A DNA stretch of 64,000 nt from Occultella glacieicola (GCF_004353825.1 NZ_SMNA01000014.1:62001-126000); one strand, 5' to 3'; shown: positions 17,777 to 28,476, counted from the stretch's first letter. Made by a program: numbers and translations. Notes: generated by a model not told the origin, from the sequence alone.

Positions 17777-18907
17777 GTGGAGTTAGAACTGGTCGGGATC
17801 CATGCCGATGGCGAGCATCTGATCCTCATCGGCCCCGACGGCGAACGGCACCGGCTGCCGATCGACGATGCCCTCCGCGCGGCCGTCCGTCGTGACCGCC
17901 CGCAGCTCGAGAAGCTGCGCAGCGACGCCGCGTTGCGCCCGCGCGACATCCAGGTCCTGATCCGTGCCGGCGCCAGCGCCGAGGAGATCGCGGGCGAGTC
18001 CGGCCTGCCCATCGAGCAGATCCGCCGGTACGAGGGCCCGGTCCTCGCCGAGCGCGAACACGTCGCACGGCGGGCCCGGATGCTGACCATCGGGCGTGAG
18101 ACCGGCTCGCCCCAGCTCGGCGACCTGGTCGTCGACCGGCTCGCCGCCCGTGGTGTCGACGCCGGGTCGATCGCCTGGGATGCCCGTCGCCGCGGGAGCG
18201 AGCCGTGGGAGGTGCTCGCCCGCTTCGCCGCCGGTGACCGGGACCGGGAGGCCGTCTGGCAGGTCGACCTGGCCTCGTCGTCGGTGACGGCGCTCGACGA
18301 CGAGAGCCGCTGGCTGTCCGAGACGGACCTCGGGTCGCCCGGGCCGCGGCGCCACCTCAGCGCAGTCCGCGGGGCGCGCCTCTACGACGTCGAGACGGAC
18401 GCGGACATCGCGCCGTCGCTGCAGGCGGTCGACGCCGTCATCCGGGACTCCCGGCCGGCCGCCACCGGCGGCCACGGGCCCTCCTCCCCCGCCGAGCCGG
18501 AGCCGGAGGCCGAGCCCGAGGGCGACTCCGGCGACACCGGCGACACCGAGGCGCTCCTCGACCACCTGAACGCGAGCCGCGGGGTCCGACAGCCGGTCGA
18601 GGTCGAGGACGACGACGACGCACCCGGTGTCCATGAACCGATGCTCTGGGAGGACCCGCCGCCCGCGCACCCGCCGGCCTCCCACCCCGAGGAGGCCGAG
18701 GACGCGGGCGTCATCGACCTGCCTCCACACCTTGCCGACCCGAGTGCCGACCCGAGTGCCGACCGGGCCGGGGAGCCGGTCGAGGTTCCCGCCGACGGCG
18801 AGCAGCCCGGGTCGGACCAACCGGCGAAGAGCAAACGTCCTCGGCGGAACCGCCGCACCAGCGTGCCTTCCTGGGACGAGATCGTCTTCGGCGCGAAGAA
18901 CGACTGA
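17777..18907 (+). CDS. sepH: Septation protein SepH
   Basis: 376 residues from GTG 17777, set by GGAGG 8 nt upstream. The conserved N-terminal domain (former DUF3071) contains the helix-turn-helix IRAGASAEEIAGESGLPIE at about residues 74-92 and LVVDRLAARGVDAGSIAWDA. The C-terminal 190 residues are acidic, Pro/Glu-rich and disordered, ending in a basic KRPRRNRRTSVPSWDEI motif. SepH of Streptomyces and mycobacteria binds FtsZ and promotes Z-ring assembly; the basic C-terminal motif is the kind of tail seen in the family. The third codon is the rare leucine codon TTA. A 12-bp in-frame repeat gives DPSADPSAD near the end. Confidence 0.88.
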   Translation: MELELVGIHADGEHLILIGPDGERHRLPIDDALRAAVRRDRPQLEKLRSDAALRPRDIQVLIRAGASAEEIAGESGLPIEQIRRYEGPVLAEREHVARRARMLTIGRETGSPQLGDLVVDRLAARGVDAGSIAWDARRRGSEPWEVLARFAAGDRDREAVWQVDLASSSVTALDDESRWLSETDLGSPGPRRHLSAVRGARLYDVETDADIAPSLQAVDAVIRDSRPAATGGHGPSSPAEPEPEAEPEGDSGDTGDTEALLDHLNASRGVRQPVEVEDDDDAPGVHEPMLWEDPPPAHPPASHPEEAEDAGVIDLPPHLADPSADPSADRAGEPVEVPADGEQPGSDQPAKSKRPRRNRRTSVPSWDEIVFGAKND

Positions 18908-18923
18908 GCCGCCCGCGGGTCCT

Positions 18924-19571
18924 TCAGCCGCCCAGATCCAGTGGGTCCGGTGACGGACTCGGGGCGTGGGCGGTGGCCGCGGTCAGGCCGGCCCGGTGGT
19001 GGCGCCGGCAGAGCACCTCGTACCCGACCTCTCCGGTCCGGGCGCCCGTATCCCCGACCACCATCTGCTCGCCCTCGGTGACCATGACACCACCGACGGT
19101 GCGGGCGTTATGGGTGGCCCGCCGGCCGCACCAGCACAGGGCCCGCACCTGAAGCACCTCGACCCGATCAGCCAGCTCCAGCAGCCGCGCGGACCCGGGG
19201 AACAGCCGGGTTCGGAAGTCGGTGGTGATCCCGAACGCGAACACGTCGACCGTCAGTTCGTCGACCACCCGCGCGAGCTGCTCCACCTGGGTGGGCTCGT
19301 AGAACTGGGCCTCGTCACAGATCAGGTAGTCGACCACCCGTCCGCGGGTGCGGCGACGGATCACCTCGTCCCAGAAGTCGGTGCGGTCCGTCACCTCGAC
19401 CGCCGGCACGGCCAGGCCGAGCCTGGACGAGAGCATCTCGGCCCCGGCCCGGTCGTTACGGCTGAACAGCACCCCACGCCGGCCTCGGGTGGCATGGGTG
19501 TAGTCCATCTGCAGCGCGAGCGTCGACTTCCCGCAGTCCATCGTTCCCGAGAAGAACACCAGGTCCGCCAT
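18924..19571 (-). CDS. tdk: Thymidine kinase
   Basis: 215 residues, type II thymidine kinase: phosphorylates thymidine to dTMP in the salvage pathway. P-loop GTMDCGKST at residues 9-17, the base DEAQFYEP, a lasso region, and a zinc site made by CWCGRRATHNAR and CRRHH. The ATG overlaps the stop of the phosphodiesterase gene (TGATG). The C-terminal 20 residues are a Pro/Ser tail beyond the usual family end. The stop codon is 16 bp from that of the convergent sepH. Confidence 0.95.
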   Translation of the reverse strand: MADLVFFSGTMDCGKSTLALQMDYTHATRGRRGVLFSRNDRAGAEMLSSRLGLAVPAVEVTDRTDFWDEVIRRRTRGRVVDYLICDEAQFYEPTQVEQLARVVDELTVDVFAFGITTDFRTRLFPGSARLLELADRVEVLQVRALCWCGRRATHNARTVGGVMVTEGEQMVVGDTGARTGEVGYEVLCRRHHRAGLTAATAHAPSPSPDPLDLGG

Positions 19572-20755
19572 CAGCCCTCCAGCACCAGCAGCGGCACGGT
19601 GCGCTCGGCCGGGGTCAGGGAGCCGTGCATCCCGATCAGGGTCAGCGAGGCCCGGGTCTGGGTGCGGGAGTCGTGGACGGCGAGGTCACCGAGCGCGGCC
19701 ACCACCACGTCGCCGATGACCTCCGTGAACCGGGGGTCGACGGGCCCGAGCATCCCGGCGTCGATCACCTCGGCCCGGGTCAGGACCCGGGCCCGGTCGC
19801 CGAGCACGGCCGTCCAGGTCCCCCGAACGGTCTCGGCGGCGCCGGGCCGGCAGTACAGGTGCACGGCCCGCGGCTCACCGGCCACCAGATCCACGCCGGC
19901 GGCGAGGTCCGGCCGCTCGGCCATGTCGAGGCGCGCCGGGCCGGGCCCTTGCGTGCTCCGCCCCCGCGGGATGTCCACCATGCCGTGGTCGGCGGTGACC
20001 AGCAGTGTCGTACCGGGCGGGAGCAGCCGCGCGAGCCGGGCGATCTCGGTGTCGGTATGGGCCAGCGCCTGCGCCCACTCCGGCGAGCGCCACCCCTCGT
20101 GGTGGCCGGTGGAGTCGACGTCACCCCAGTACAGGTAGACGAGGTCCACGTCGGGCTCCCGCAGCGCCCCCAGCGCCGAGTCGATGCGCTCGGGCAGCGT
20201 CTCGGCAGGCAGGAACTCCGAGCCGCGCAGCGCCGCCGTGGTCAACGGCGAGGACGCGAACCGCCACGGACCCACGCTGACCGCGACCCGGCCGGCCTCC
20301 TCGAGGCGCTCGAACACGGTCGCGGACCGCTGCCAGTCCCGCGGGTCGGCCCCGGTGTTCCACGAGATCATGTTCATCAGCCGCCCGCGCAGGTCCCGCA
20401 CGGTGTAGCCGAGCAGTCCGGTGGCCCCGCCGGGCCGTCCGGTGCCGAGGAAGCCGAGGTTGGTCGCGGTCGTGGACGGGAACGCACAGGTCAGCGTGTC
20501 CAAGCGTCCCGCCGAGGTCAGGAACGGCGCCGCCTCGGCGCGCTCGGTGAGGTTGTACCAGCCGAGACCGTCCACGAGCACCACGACCGCCTTGCGGGCC
20601 TGCGGCAACCCGAGCGCGGCCGCCACGTCCACGCTCGAGGTGGCTGCACCGTCGGGCACCGGGATATCGATCCCGCAGGCGCCGACGGCGCCCCAGAGCA
20701 CCTGCCCGAGCGTGCCGGCCGGGTCACCGGCGGCGAGGTCGGCCGGCCCGCTCAC
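19571..20755 (-). CDS. Alkaline phosphatase-superfamily (nucleotide pyrophosphatase/phosphodiesterase-like) protein
   Basis: 394 residues. Metal-binding and nucleophile features of the type I phosphodiesterase family are visible: VVVLVDGLGWYNL (metal Asp), CAFPSTTATNLGFLGTG (Thr nucleophile region), YLYWGDVDSTGHHEG and LLVTADHGMVDIP (metal Asp-His). No signal peptide is evident, so it is probably cytoplasmic. The phospho-substrate cannot be named. The GTG start overlaps the DUF5998 stop by 4 nt (GTGA), and its stop overlaps the tdk start, making a tight operon GNAT-ligase > DUF5998 > phosphodiesterase > tdk. Confidence 0.88.
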   Translation of the reverse strand: MSGPADLAAGDPAGTLGQVLWGAVGACGIDIPVPDGAATSSVDVAAALGLPQARKAVVVLVDGLGWYNLTERAEAAPFLTSAGRLDTLTCAFPSTTATNLGFLGTGRPGGATGLLGYTVRDLRGRLMNMISWNTGADPRDWQRSATVFERLEEAGRVAVSVGPWRFASSPLTTAALRGSEFLPAETLPERIDSALGALREPDVDLVYLYWGDVDSTGHHEGWRSPEWAQALAHTDTEIARLARLLPPGTTLLVTADHGMVDIPRGRSTQGPGPARLDMAERPDLAAGVDLVAGEPRAVHLYCRPGAAETVRGTWTAVLGDRARVLTRAEVIDAGMLGPVDPRFTEVIGDVVVAALGDLAVHDSRTQTRASLTLIGMHGSLTPAERTVPLLVLEG

Positions 20756-21363
20756 GCGCCGGTGCGGGCGGTCGCCGCGGACAGCGCCGCGGCGAAGGAC
20801 ACGGCCGCGGACATGGCGTCCGCGCCCTCGGCCTCCGCGCTGACCCGGACCACGAGGTCGTCCGGCATCGACGTGCCGGTGTAGCCGTGATCCGCCTCGC
20901 AGTTCGGGTCGGGGCAGGTCGCCGGCTCGAGGTCGAGGCGCTGCACCGAGCCCCAGTTCAGGGCCAGGGTGAGTTCCGTGCCGCCGCTGCCCTGCCGGTA
21001 GACGGCCGGGTCGACCACCCCGTGGGTGAGGGCGACCGACCGGATGTTGCCGATCGGGACGGCCTCGGTGGTGGCCGCGGCCGTGGTGGCGCCGTCGGAC
21101 TCCTCGGGGGGCACGTCGTCCACGTGGGCGACGATCAGCCGGGTCGGCGTGAGCGTCATCGCGGTGACGTGCCGGCGCACCTCGGTCCGGTCGAACACGG
21201 TCTCGGGGTGCACCAGGTGTGCGACCACGTCCTCACCGGCGAGGGCGATCTCCAGGACGTCGGCGACCAACGCCGGGTAGTAGCCGGCACGCTCGATGTC
21301 ACTGCGCAGGTGGCGCATCTGTTGGGCTCGTGACTTCTGCACCGGCCCAGTCTCCCACCTCAC
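20752..21363 (-). CDS. DUF5998 family protein
   Basis: 203 residues from GTG 21363, which has GAGAGGAGG five bases upstream. The protein has a helical N-terminus with [21 protein letters not shown], a beta-rich middle ([32 protein letters not shown]) and a short Cys pair, [15 protein letters not shown], near residue 150. The middle resembles a PH-like barrel. Function is unknown; the association with the phosphodiesterase gene is tight in this operon. Name given from recalled family resemblance. Confidence 0.75.
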   Translation of the reverse strand: MRWETGPVQKSRAQQMRHLRSDIERAGYYPALVADVLEIALAGEDVVAHLVHPETVFDRTEVRRHVTAMTLTPTRLIVAHVDDVPPEESDGATTAAATTEAVPIGNIRSVALTHGVVDPAVYRQGSGGTELTLALNWGSVQRLDLEPATCPDPNCEADHGYTGTSMPDDLVVRVSAEAEGADAMSAAVSFAAALSAATARTGA

Positions 21364-21375
21364 GGCAACCTCCTC

Positions 21376-24069
21376 TCACGGAAGGACCCGACGGGCGGCG
21401 TCGCCGCGGGCGGGGTGGGCCACGTCGACCCGGGCGCCGAGGATGGCTGCCCCGGTCTCGGCGACGAGGACGGGGTTCAGGGTGATCGAGGCGACCTCGG
21501 CCAACTCGTCCTTGAGGACGCTGATCCGCCCGATCACGGCGGTGAGCGCATCGACGTCGAGGGCCGGCAGGCCACGGTGCCCGAACAGCCGCGCGGACGC
21601 CCGCAGCGAACGGACCATCTCGAGCGCGTCCACGTCCGTGAGCGGCGGCACCCGGTAGGACACGTCGCCGAGAAGTTCCACGGCGTCCCCACCCAGCCCG
21701 GCGCTGATGATCGGCCCGTACAGCTCGTCCTCGGTGGCGCGGACCACGCAGGCGGCACCGGTCGGGGCCATCGACTGCACGTCGAACGTGGTGCCCCGGC
21801 GCTTCATGGCCTGCACCCTGGCCTCGCCCTGCGCGAAGGCCTCCCGCAGCTCCGCCGGGGTGGACAGGTCCAGCCGGACCCCGCCGAGGTCCGCCCGGTG
21901 TCGCAGCACCTCGTCGGAGGTCTTCAACGCCACCGGCCAGCCCAGCTCCTCGGCGGCCGCGACCGCCGAGTCGGCGTCGGTGACCGTGATCTCCGGCCAC
22001 TTGTGCAAGCCGTACGCGGCGAGCAGCTCGGAGGTGCGCTCCGGGCTCAACCGTCGCGTGGTCCCGCGCGGCAGGCCGGCCAGCTCGGCCTGGACCAGTT
22101 CCTTGGCGCGACGCCGGTCGACGTCGACAGGGTCGATGCGCCGGCCCCGGTCCGCACTGCGCCATTCGTGATAGCGGACCGCCTCGACGAGCCCGTGGGT
22201 GGCGGCCTCCACGGTCGCGAAGCCCGGGACCCGGACGCCGTCGGCGGCCAGTTCCGGCGCCAGCCCGGCGATCCCGAACACGCAGGCGACCGTGGTACGC
22301 CCGCCGGCGGCGGCGAGGCGGGCGATCTCCGGGGCGACGGCGGCGCCCTCGTCGTCCAGGATCGGCACGTACGCGACGATGGCCGCGTCCCAGTCGTCGC
22401 GGGCCAGGGCCGCGTCGACGACGTCCCGGTACGCACCCGGCCCGGCGGTCGGCGGGAGCGCGACCGGGGCGCCCGCGACCCGGAGCCCACCGCCGTCGAG
22501 CAGCTCGGCGATCACGGCGCCCTGGGTGCCCGAGTTCGTCAGCACGAGCACCCTGCCGCCGGCCGGCAGCGGCTGCTCGGAGAACAGCGTGGCCAGGTCG
22601 AGGAGCTCCGGGATCGTCTCCGCCCGGATCACACCGGCCTGCCGCATCAGTTCGTCCAGGGCGCGCGGTGGTTCCCTGGAGATCCGCACGGCGTGACCGG
22701 GCGGGTTCAGTTGGCCGGTGGTGCCGGCGATCATGGTGATCACCGGCCCCTTCTCGGACAGCCGGCGCGCCACCCGGGAGAATTTGCGCGGATTACCGAT
22801 CGACTCGAACCGCAGCGCCGAGACCCGGGTCCGGGGGTCGGCGAGCCAGAACTGCATGGTGTCGTTGCCGGAGACGTCCACCCGGTGCCCGGCGGAGAGG
22901 AACGAGGCGACCCCGAGGTCGCGGTCGGCGGCACCGGTGACCAGGGCCAGCCCGGCCGCACCGGACTGGCAGAACAGGCCCACCGCTCCCTCGCGCAGCG
23001 GCCGCGGCGCAAGGGTCGCGTTCAGGTGCCCGTGGTCCCCGCCGGTGACGAGCCCGAACGAGTGGGGGCCGACGAGCCGCAGCCCGGCCTCCCGGGCGGC
23101 CCGGACCAGCACCCGCTGGGTCACCCGGCCCTCGTGCGTCGCGGTGGTGAACCCACCCGAGTACACGACCACCCCCTGCACGCCGAGGGCGGCCAGGTCG
23201 GCGAGGATCGCGGTCACCTCGACCGCCGGCGCGGCGACCAGGGCGAGGTCGAACGGGCCGGCGTCGGCGACATCGGGAAGCGTCGCCGGACTCCCCGGCA
23301 GACCGACACACCGGAGGGTGCCGGCGTACCCACCCCCGTCGATCGCGGCGCGCAGCCGCTCACCGAACGCGGCGCCGTCGGGCCCGGCCGCATAGACGAG
23401 CACCGCCGCCGGGTCGAGCAGCCCGGCCATCGAGAGCGCCTCGGCCCGCTGCTCCCGCTCGGCGAGCACGGCCAGCGACCGGTCGGTGGGCCTGATCGTG
23501 AAGGACACCGAGAGCACGCCGTCGTCGAAGCTCTGGTCCACGTCGTAGCCCGCGTCCGAGAACACCCGCATCATCCGGGTGTTCTGCGGCAGCACGTCCG
23601 CGACGAACCTGCGCACCCCCAGCTCCCGGGCGGCGGCGGCCAGGTGTTCCAGGAGGACCGAGCCGAGCCCCTTGCCCTGCACGACGTCGAGCACGTTGAA
23701 CGCCACCTCGGCGTCCCCGCCGCCGCCGATCCGGTCGAACCTCCCGACGGCCACGATCTCCTCGCCGAGGAGCAGCACCAGGGCGACCCGCTGCACGTGG
23801 TCGACGTGGGTGAACCGGTGCAGGTCCCGGTCGCCGAGCCGCTCCATCGGGGCGAAGAACCGCAGGTACGTCGACTCCGGGGACTGTCGGGCGTGGAACC
23901 GCTGCAACGCGTCGGCGTCGTCGGGGCGGATCGGTCGGATCCGGGCCGTGGAGCCGTCGCGGAGCACGACGTCGGCCTCCCAGTGGGCCGGGTACTGCGG
24001 TTCCTCGGGAGCCGGGGTGGCGTCGTCGGCGACGGGCTCGCTCGCCGCCGGCGGCTCCTGGCTGTGCAT
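21376..24069 (-). CDS. GNAT acetyltransferase fused to NDP-forming acyl-CoA synthetase (Pat-like lysine acetyltransferase)
   Basis: 897 residues. Residues about 30-195 are a GNAT domain ([20 protein letters not shown], acetyl-CoA loop [15 protein letters not shown]). Residues about 215-700 are a succinyl-CoA-ligase-like module: a CoA-binding domain, [12 protein letters not shown], and the ligase-CoA domain [19 protein letters not shown]. Residues 660-890 are an ATP-grasp domain ([24 protein letters not shown]). Pat enzymes acetylate lysines of metabolic proteins, such as acetyl-CoA synthetase, in response to acetyl-CoA; here the GNAT domain comes first, as in Streptomyces PatA and opposite to E. 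coli PatZ. TAGGAT lies 6 nt before the ATG. It heads the operon leading to tdk. Confidence 0.87.
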   Translation of the reverse strand: MHSQEPPAASEPVADDATPAPEEPQYPAHWEADVVLRDGSTARIRPIRPDDADALQRFHARQSPESTYLRFFAPMERLGDRDLHRFTHVDHVQRVALVLLLGEEIVAVGRFDRIGGGGDAEVAFNVLDVVQGKGLGSVLLEHLAAAARELGVRRFVADVLPQNTRMMRVFSDAGYDVDQSFDDGVLSVSFTIRPTDRSLAVLAEREQRAEALSMAGLLDPAAVLVYAAGPDGAAFGERLRAAIDGGGYAGTLRCVGLPGSPATLPDVADAGPFDLALVAAPAVEVTAILADLAALGVQGVVVYSGGFTTATHEGRVTQRVLVRAAREAGLRLVGPHSFGLVTGGDHGHLNATLAPRPLREGAVGLFCQSGAAGLALVTGAADRDLGVASFLSAGHRVDVSGNDTMQFWLADPRTRVSALRFESIGNPRKFSRVARRLSEKGPVITMIAGTTGQLNPPGHAVRISREPPRALDELMRQAGVIRAETIPELLDLATLFSEQPLPAGGRVLVLTNSGTQGAVIAELLDGGGLRVAGAPVALPPTAGPGAYRDVVDAALARDDWDAAIVAYVPILDDEGAAVAPEIARLAAAGGRTTVACVFGIAGLAPELAADGVRVPGFATVEAATHGLVEAVRYHEWRSADRGRRIDPVDVDRRRAKELVQAELAGLPRGTTRRLSPERTSELLAAYGLHKWPEITVTDADSAVAAAEELGWPVALKTSDEVLRHRADLGGVRLDLSTPAELREAFAQGEARVQAMKRRGTTFDVQSMAPTGAACVVRATEDELYGPIISAGLGGDAVELLGDVSYRVPPLTDVDALEMVRSLRASARLFGHRGLPALDVDALTAVIGRISVLKDELAEVASITLNPVLVAETGAAILGARVDVAHPARGDAARRVLP

Positions 24070-24075
24070 TGTTCG

Positions 24076-24081
24076 ATCCTA
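24076..24081 (-). promoter_or_regulatory. -10 box TAGGAT of the GNAT-ligase operon, leaderless type
   Basis: TAGGAT on the minus strand, 6 nt before the ATG at 24069. Confidence 0.45.
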
Positions 24082-24138
24082 GTCGGGCGGTGCCCGGGTC
24101 CTCGGTGTGGGACGCCCGGGATCGGGCCCGGGATCGGT

Positions 24139-24144
24139 GAGAAT
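24139..24144 (+). promoter_or_regulatory. -10 box GAGAAT of parC, leaderless type
   Basis: GAGAAT preceded by TG, then 6 nt to the ATG at 24151; no usable Shine-Dalgarno spacing is present. Confidence 0.35.
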
Positions 24145-24150
24145 GGAGCC

Positions 24151-26628
24151 ATGGCACGACGCACGTCCGGCACCACTCCCGGCTCCGATCCCACGAACAT
24201 CATCGATATCGACGTCTCCGAGGAGATGCAGGGCTCGTTCCTGGAGTACGCGTACTCGGTGATCTACTCGCGGGCCCTCCCGGACGCCCGGGACGGGCTC
24301 AAGCCGGTGCAGCGCCGGATCCTGTACCAGATGTCCGAGATGGGCCTGCGGCCCGACCGGGGGCATGTGAAGTCGGCCCGCGTGGTCGGCGAGGTGATGG
24401 GCAAGCTGCACCCGCACGGGGACACGGCCATCTACGACGCCCTGGTCCGGATGGCACAGCCCTTCTCGCTGCGGCTGCCGCTCGTGGACGGCCACGGCAA
24501 CTTCGGCTCCCTCGACGACGGCCCCGCCGCACCCCGGTACACCGAGGCCCGGCTCGCGCCGGCGGCGATGGTGATGACCGCGGGCCTCGGCGAGGACGTC
24601 GTCGACTTCGTCCCGAACTACGACAATCAGCTCCGCCAGCCGGATGTGCTGCCCTCGGCGCTGCCGAACCTGCTCGTCAACGGGGCGAGCGGGATCGCCG
24701 TCGGCATGGCCACGAACATGCCCCCGCACAACCTGGTCGAGGTGATCGCCGCCGCTCGGCACCTGATCGCGCACCCGGAGGCCGACCTCGAGGCGCTGAT
24801 GCGGTTCGTGCCCGGGCCGGACCTGCCCGGCGGCGGCAAGATCGTGGGCCTCGCCGGCATCCGGGACGCGTACGCGAGCGGGCGTGGCTCCTTCCGGACC
24901 AGGGCGAGCGCCCGGATCGAGAACCTCACCCCGCGGCGCAAGGGCATCGTGGTCACCGAGCTGCCGTACCTGGTCGGCCCCGAGCGGGTGATCGAGAAGA
25001 TCAAGGACGCCGTCCAGTCGAAGAAGCTGCAGGGGATCTCGGCCGTCACCGACCTCACCGACCGCGCGAACGGGCTGCGGCTGGTGATCGAGGTCAAGAA
25101 CGGGTTCAACCCGGAGGCGGTCCTCGCGCACCTGTACAAGCTGACCCCGCTGGAGGAGTCCTTCGGCATCAACAACGTGGCCCTGGTGCAGGGCCAGCCA
25201 CGCACCCTCGGCCTGCGCGAGCTGCTCACCGTCTACGTCCGGCACCGCTTCGAGGTGGTCCGCCGCCGGACCGAGTTCCGGCTCGGTCGGCGCATCGACC
25301 GGCTGCATTTGGTCGAGGGCCTGCTGATCGCGATCGCGGACATCGACGAGGTGATCGCGGTCATCCGTTCCAGCGACGACGCCGACGCCGCCCGGACCCG
25401 CCTGATCGCGGTGTTCGACCTGTCCGAGCCGCAGGCCGAGTACATCCTCGAGCTGCGGCTGCGGCGGCTGACGAAGTTCTCCCGGATCGAGTTGGAGGCC
25501 GAGCGCGACGAGCTGGCCCGCGAGATCGAGGAGCTGCGAGCCATCCTCGCCGACGAGGGCTTGCTGCGGCAGGTGGTCTCCGACGAGCTGGCCGAGGTGG
25601 CCGCCGAGCACGGCACGCCCCGGCGCACGGTGCTGCTCGAGTCGAGCGGCACGGCCGCCACCGCCGCGGCCGACGGCGCCCCCCGGTCCGGGCGGTCGGC
25701 GGCGGCACTGCCGGAGCTCGAGGTGGCGGATGCCCCGTGCCGGGTGCTGCTCTCGGCGACCGGTCTGCTCGTACGGACGGCCGACGACACCCCGCCGCGC
25801 CGGGACGGTCACCGGACCGCCCACGACGCCCTGCGGGCCGACGCCGCGGCGACCAGCCGGGGCGAGATCGGGGCAGTCACGTCCACCGGCCGGATGCTCA
25901 AGCTCTCGGTGATCGAGGTACCCGCACTGCCACCGACGGACGGGTCGCCGAGCCTGTCCGGCGGGGTCCCCGCCAGCGAGGTGCTGCTCCTCGAGAAGGG
26001 CGAGCGGATCGTGGGCCTCGCACCCCTGGACGAGGCCGCCGCACCGCTGGCCCTCGGCACCCGGGGCGGGGTGGTCAAGCGGGTCACCGCGGACCGCCCG
26101 GGCAGCCGGGACGCATGGGAGGTCATCTCCCTCAAGGACGGCGACGAGGTGGTCGGGGCCGTCAACGCGGCGGAGGACCACGAACTCGTGTTCGTCACCG
26201 CGGACGCCCAGCTGTTGCACTTCGGGGCGGGCGCGGTGCGTCCGCAGGGGCGCAGCGGTCAGGGCATGGCCGGTATCAAGCTCGCGGCCGGGGACCGGGT
26301 GGTGTTCTTCGGGGCGCTCACGCCCGAGGTGGCCGCAGATGCCCAGGTGGTCACCCTGGCCGGCACCTCCGATGCGCTGCCGGGCACGGTGCCCGGGTCC
26401 GCCAAGGTCACCCCGTTCGCGCTCTACCCGGGCAAGGGCCGGGCCACCGGCGGGGTCCGGGCGCACCGGTTCCTGCGCGGTGAGGACAGCCTCTACCTGG
26501 CCGCGGTGGGCCCGGCCCCGGTCCGGGCGGTGGGGTCCGGCGGGCAGAGCATCGACCTGCCCGCGCCGGTGGACCGCCGGGACGGCTCCGGCACGGCGTT
26601 GCCCGCACCGGTCGCCGGCCTGGGCTGA
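24151..26628 (+). CDS. parC: DNA topoisomerase IV subunit A
   Basis: 825 residues. The winged-helix DNA-cleavage domain has the active-site Tyr130 in [10 protein letters not shown] and the quinolone-determining segment [17 protein letters not shown]. The tower and coiled-coil run to about residue 500, and the C-terminal beta-pinwheel carries degenerate blades such as [16 protein letters not shown] and [21 protein letters not shown]. The GyrA box typical of gyrase (QxxGGxG) is not seen, and parE lies 2.9 kb away on the opposite strand, so this is ParC rather than GyrA. It decatenates daughter chromosomes. The start is fixed by the ATG at 24151; the open frame continues far upstream only because of high GC. 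Confidence 0.93.
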   Translation: MARRTSGTTPGSDPTNIIDIDVSEEMQGSFLEYAYSVIYSRALPDARDGLKPVQRRILYQMSEMGLRPDRGHVKSARVVGEVMGKLHPHGDTAIYDALVRMAQPFSLRLPLVDGHGNFGSLDDGPAAPRYTEARLAPAAMVMTAGLGEDVVDFVPNYDNQLRQPDVLPSALPNLLVNGASGIAVGMATNMPPHNLVEVIAAARHLIAHPEADLEALMRFVPGPDLPGGGKIVGLAGIRDAYASGRGSFRTRASARIENLTPRRKGIVVTELPYLVGPERVIEKIKDAVQSKKLQGISAVTDLTDRANGLRLVIEVKNGFNPEAVLAHLYKLTPLEESFGINNVALVQGQPRTLGLRELLTVYVRHRFEVVRRRTEFRLGRRIDRLHLVEGLLIAIADIDEVIAVIRSSDDADAARTRLIAVFDLSEPQAEYILELRLRRLTKFSRIELEAERDELAREIEELRAILADEGLLRQVVSDELAEVAAEHGTPRRTVLLESSGTAATAAADGAPRSGRSAAALPELEVADAPCRVLLSATGLLVRTADDTPPRRDGHRTAHDALRADAAATSRGEIGAVTSTGRMLKLSVIEVPALPPTDGSPSLSGGVPASEVLLLEKGERIVGLAPLDEAAAPLALGTRGGVVKRVTADRPGSRDAWEVISLKDGDEVVGAVNAAEDHELVFVTADAQLLHFGAGAVRPQGRSGQGMAGIKLAAGDRVVFFGALTPEVAADAQVVTLAGTSDALPGTVPGSAKVTPFALYPGKGRATGGVRAHRFLRGEDSLYLAAVGPAPVRAVGSGGQSIDLPAPVDRRDGSGTALPAPVAGLG

Positions 26629-26638
26629 GCGGCCCGGC

Positions 26639-27433
26639 TCAGTCGGCGACCGCGGCCGGTTCGGCCGCGAGGTCGGCGGCCCCTTCGGTGGTGGGCTCGG
26701 CGGCCGCTTCGGTGGCGGCGTCCGGCTCGGCCGCGCCGAGCGCGCCGACCACGCCGGCCGCGAGGAGGGCCTGGGCCACGAGGTAGGTGCTCATCACGAC
26801 CAGGTGGTGCCCACCGAAGAAGTACCAGGGCGCGAACGTGTTCAGGGCGATCAGGGCGTCGGAGACGAAGAACAACGCACCGCCGACGGCGGTGGTCCGG
26901 TTCACGGTCGTGCTCGCCGTGGCCATCGCGGCCAGCAGCAGCCCGTAGCAGACGACCGGCCCGCCGAGGAAGCCCGCCTCCGGCAGGCACCATGCCGTGA
27001 GGGCGGCGAAGGAGGCCCCGAACACGGCGCCGGCCGCCAGCACCGGTGCGGGCCGCCGTCGCCAGGCCCCCGCGACGTAGGGAGCGAACGCGGCCAGGTA
27101 GCAGGCCTGGGCCACCAGGAAGCCCCCGACCATGCCCAGGAACCCGGCGTCCCCGGTCACGAACCGCGGCACGGTGTCGCCGACCCACGAGGCCACCAGG
27201 CCCGCCGTCATCAGGGCGGCCGTCCGCCTCCGGACGCCGCCGAGGTCGGCCACGGCGGAACCGAACGCCGCGGCGAGCGCGGGCATCAGCAGGATCTGGG
27301 AGACCGTCGGCAGCGCCCCGGACTCGACCACCCGTGAGGTCAGGTGCACACTGCCGACGGCGACGTACGCGCCGAAGAGCGCCTGTGTCCGCGGGCTCAG
27401 TCGCCGCAGAACCTGACGCACCGTCGCACTCAC
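26639..27433 (-). CDS. YhhN family membrane protein (lysoplasmalogenase-like)
   Basis: 264 residues with eight predicted membrane helices. Family features visible are LVASWVGDTVPRF, GFLVAQACYLAAFAPY and GGALFFVSDALIALNTF, with conserved Asp residues inside the membrane as in the YhhN/TMEM86 lysoplasmalogenases, which cleave the vinyl-ether bond of lysoplasmalogens. Whether this bacterium makes plasmalogens cannot be told here. The C-terminal 35 residues are an Ala/Glu-rich acidic tail. The GTG start overlaps the upstream GNAT stop by 4 nt. It is the last gene of the parE operon and ends 10 bp from the convergent parC. Confidence 0.83.
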   Translation of the reverse strand: MSATVRQVLRRLSPRTQALFGAYVAVGSVHLTSRVVESGALPTVSQILLMPALAAAFGSAVADLGGVRRRTAALMTAGLVASWVGDTVPRFVTGDAGFLGMVGGFLVAQACYLAAFAPYVAGAWRRRPAPVLAAGAVFGASFAALTAWCLPEAGFLGGPVVCYGLLLAAMATASTTVNRTTAVGGALFFVSDALIALNTFAPWYFFGGHHLVVMSTYLVAQALLAAGVVGALGAAEPDAATEAAAEPTTEGAADLAAEPAAVAD

Positions 27434-28476
27434 ACCTCGATCGTATACATGGTCGACCCACGGGTGGGCTCGAACTGCAGGTTGCCGTAGAGCCCGAACG
27501 CCCCGGTCGGTTGCTCGGTGTCGATGCCGAGACCGGCGTACTCCATGCCGTCCTCACGGTAGGCGGCCATGGCCCGGGCGAGCAGCGCCGTCGCGATCCG
27601 CTGACCGCGCCACTCCCGCCGGACACCGAGGATGTCGATGTAGCCCTCGGTCCACCCGAGGGACTCCCAGTCCTGCTCGTACCGGCCGGACAGCAGGTAG
27701 CCGGCCACCTGGGCCCGGTCGGTGGTGCGGTCGAGCACCAGGAAGCTCCACGTCGGCGCGAAGTACGTGCGGCCCTCCTGCCAGGTCTCGACGGTGTGCG
27801 GCTCGGAGCCCCAGTGGTCCCGGAAGGAGTCGTTGTGCGCGAGCCGTACCTGGTCGTCGAGCTCGGCGGACCAGGGCACCAGGTCGAGGTTGCTGCGCAG
27901 CTTGACGGCGGGCAGTTCCAGACCGAGGTCGCGGCGCATCTCGGTGTACCAGCGCCGCGGGCTGAAGCCCTGCTCCTGAAGCATTCGCACCGAGTCGGTC
28001 ATGCCGTCCTCGACGTGCACCACGATCCGGCCGGGCACGTCCTTCCCGGAGGCGGCGAGCACCTGCCGGGACCGGTCCACCTGCCACCGCAGCACCGCGG
28101 TCCCGATCGACCGGCGCCGCCACAGCGGGTCGACGCCGCCCTCGAGGAACGCCCGCACCGAACGGACGTCCCCGGGCTGCACCGTCACGGTGCCGTAGGC
28201 GCGCAGCACACCCTCGCCGTCGAACCCGCCGAGGGAATTGTTCGGCGCGTCCTTCCACTCGCCCTGGAAGGTCTCGGCGGCCTCCTCGAGGGTGGTCCGG
28301 TAGGGCGGGTTGTCGTGGGTCTCGATGCGCTCGAACAGTGCGTGCAACTCGGCCACGTCCCCGGTGCCGAGGGGGCGCCAGGTCAGCCCGGATCCCGCTG
28401 ACGGCATCGTCAGCAGCCGTGGCGCCCTCGCCCGCTCGGCGAGGGTGGCGTTCTCGGGTGCGCTGTCCTGCGTCAT
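27430..28476 (-). CDS. Tandem GNAT-domain acetyltransferase, paralogue 1
   Basis: 348 residues from ATG 28476; no clear ribosome-binding site is present and an ATG at 28407 is possible. Two GNAT-like halves are present. The N-terminal half has LTWRPLGTGDVAELHALFERIE and LGGFDGEGVLRAYGTV; the C-terminal half has YIDILGVRREWRGQRIATALLARAM (acetyl-CoA loop RxxRGQRIAT) and GIDTEQPTGAFGLYGNLQF. The architecture is like mycothiol synthase MshD, but I do not assign it that function. The downstream neighbour gene at 28553 encodes a clear paralogue. Acceptor substrate unknown. Confidence 0.85.
   Translation of the reverse strand: MTQDSAPENATLAERARAPRLLTMPSAGSGLTWRPLGTGDVAELHALFERIETHDNPPYRTTLEEAAETFQGEWKDAPNNSLGGFDGEGVLRAYGTVTVQPGDVRSVRAFLEGGVDPLWRRRSIGTAVLRWQVDRSRQVLAASGKDVPGRIVVHVEDGMTDSVRMLQEQGFSPRRWYTEMRRDLGLELPAVKLRSNLDLVPWSAELDDQVRLAHNDSFRDHWGSEPHTVETWQEGRTYFAPTWSFLVLDRTTDRAQVAGYLLSGRYEQDWESLGWTEGYIDILGVRREWRGQRIATALLARAMAAYREDGMEYAGLGIDTEQPTGAFGLYGNLQFEPTRGSTMYTIEV

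Noticed and set aside
21415-24150. Open frame continuous with parC that would add about 900 residues to its N-terminus
   Set aside because: It runs antisense through the GNAT-ligase gene, is low-complexity Arg/Gly/His-rich, and arises from GC-rich codon shadowing; parC homologues start at 24151.
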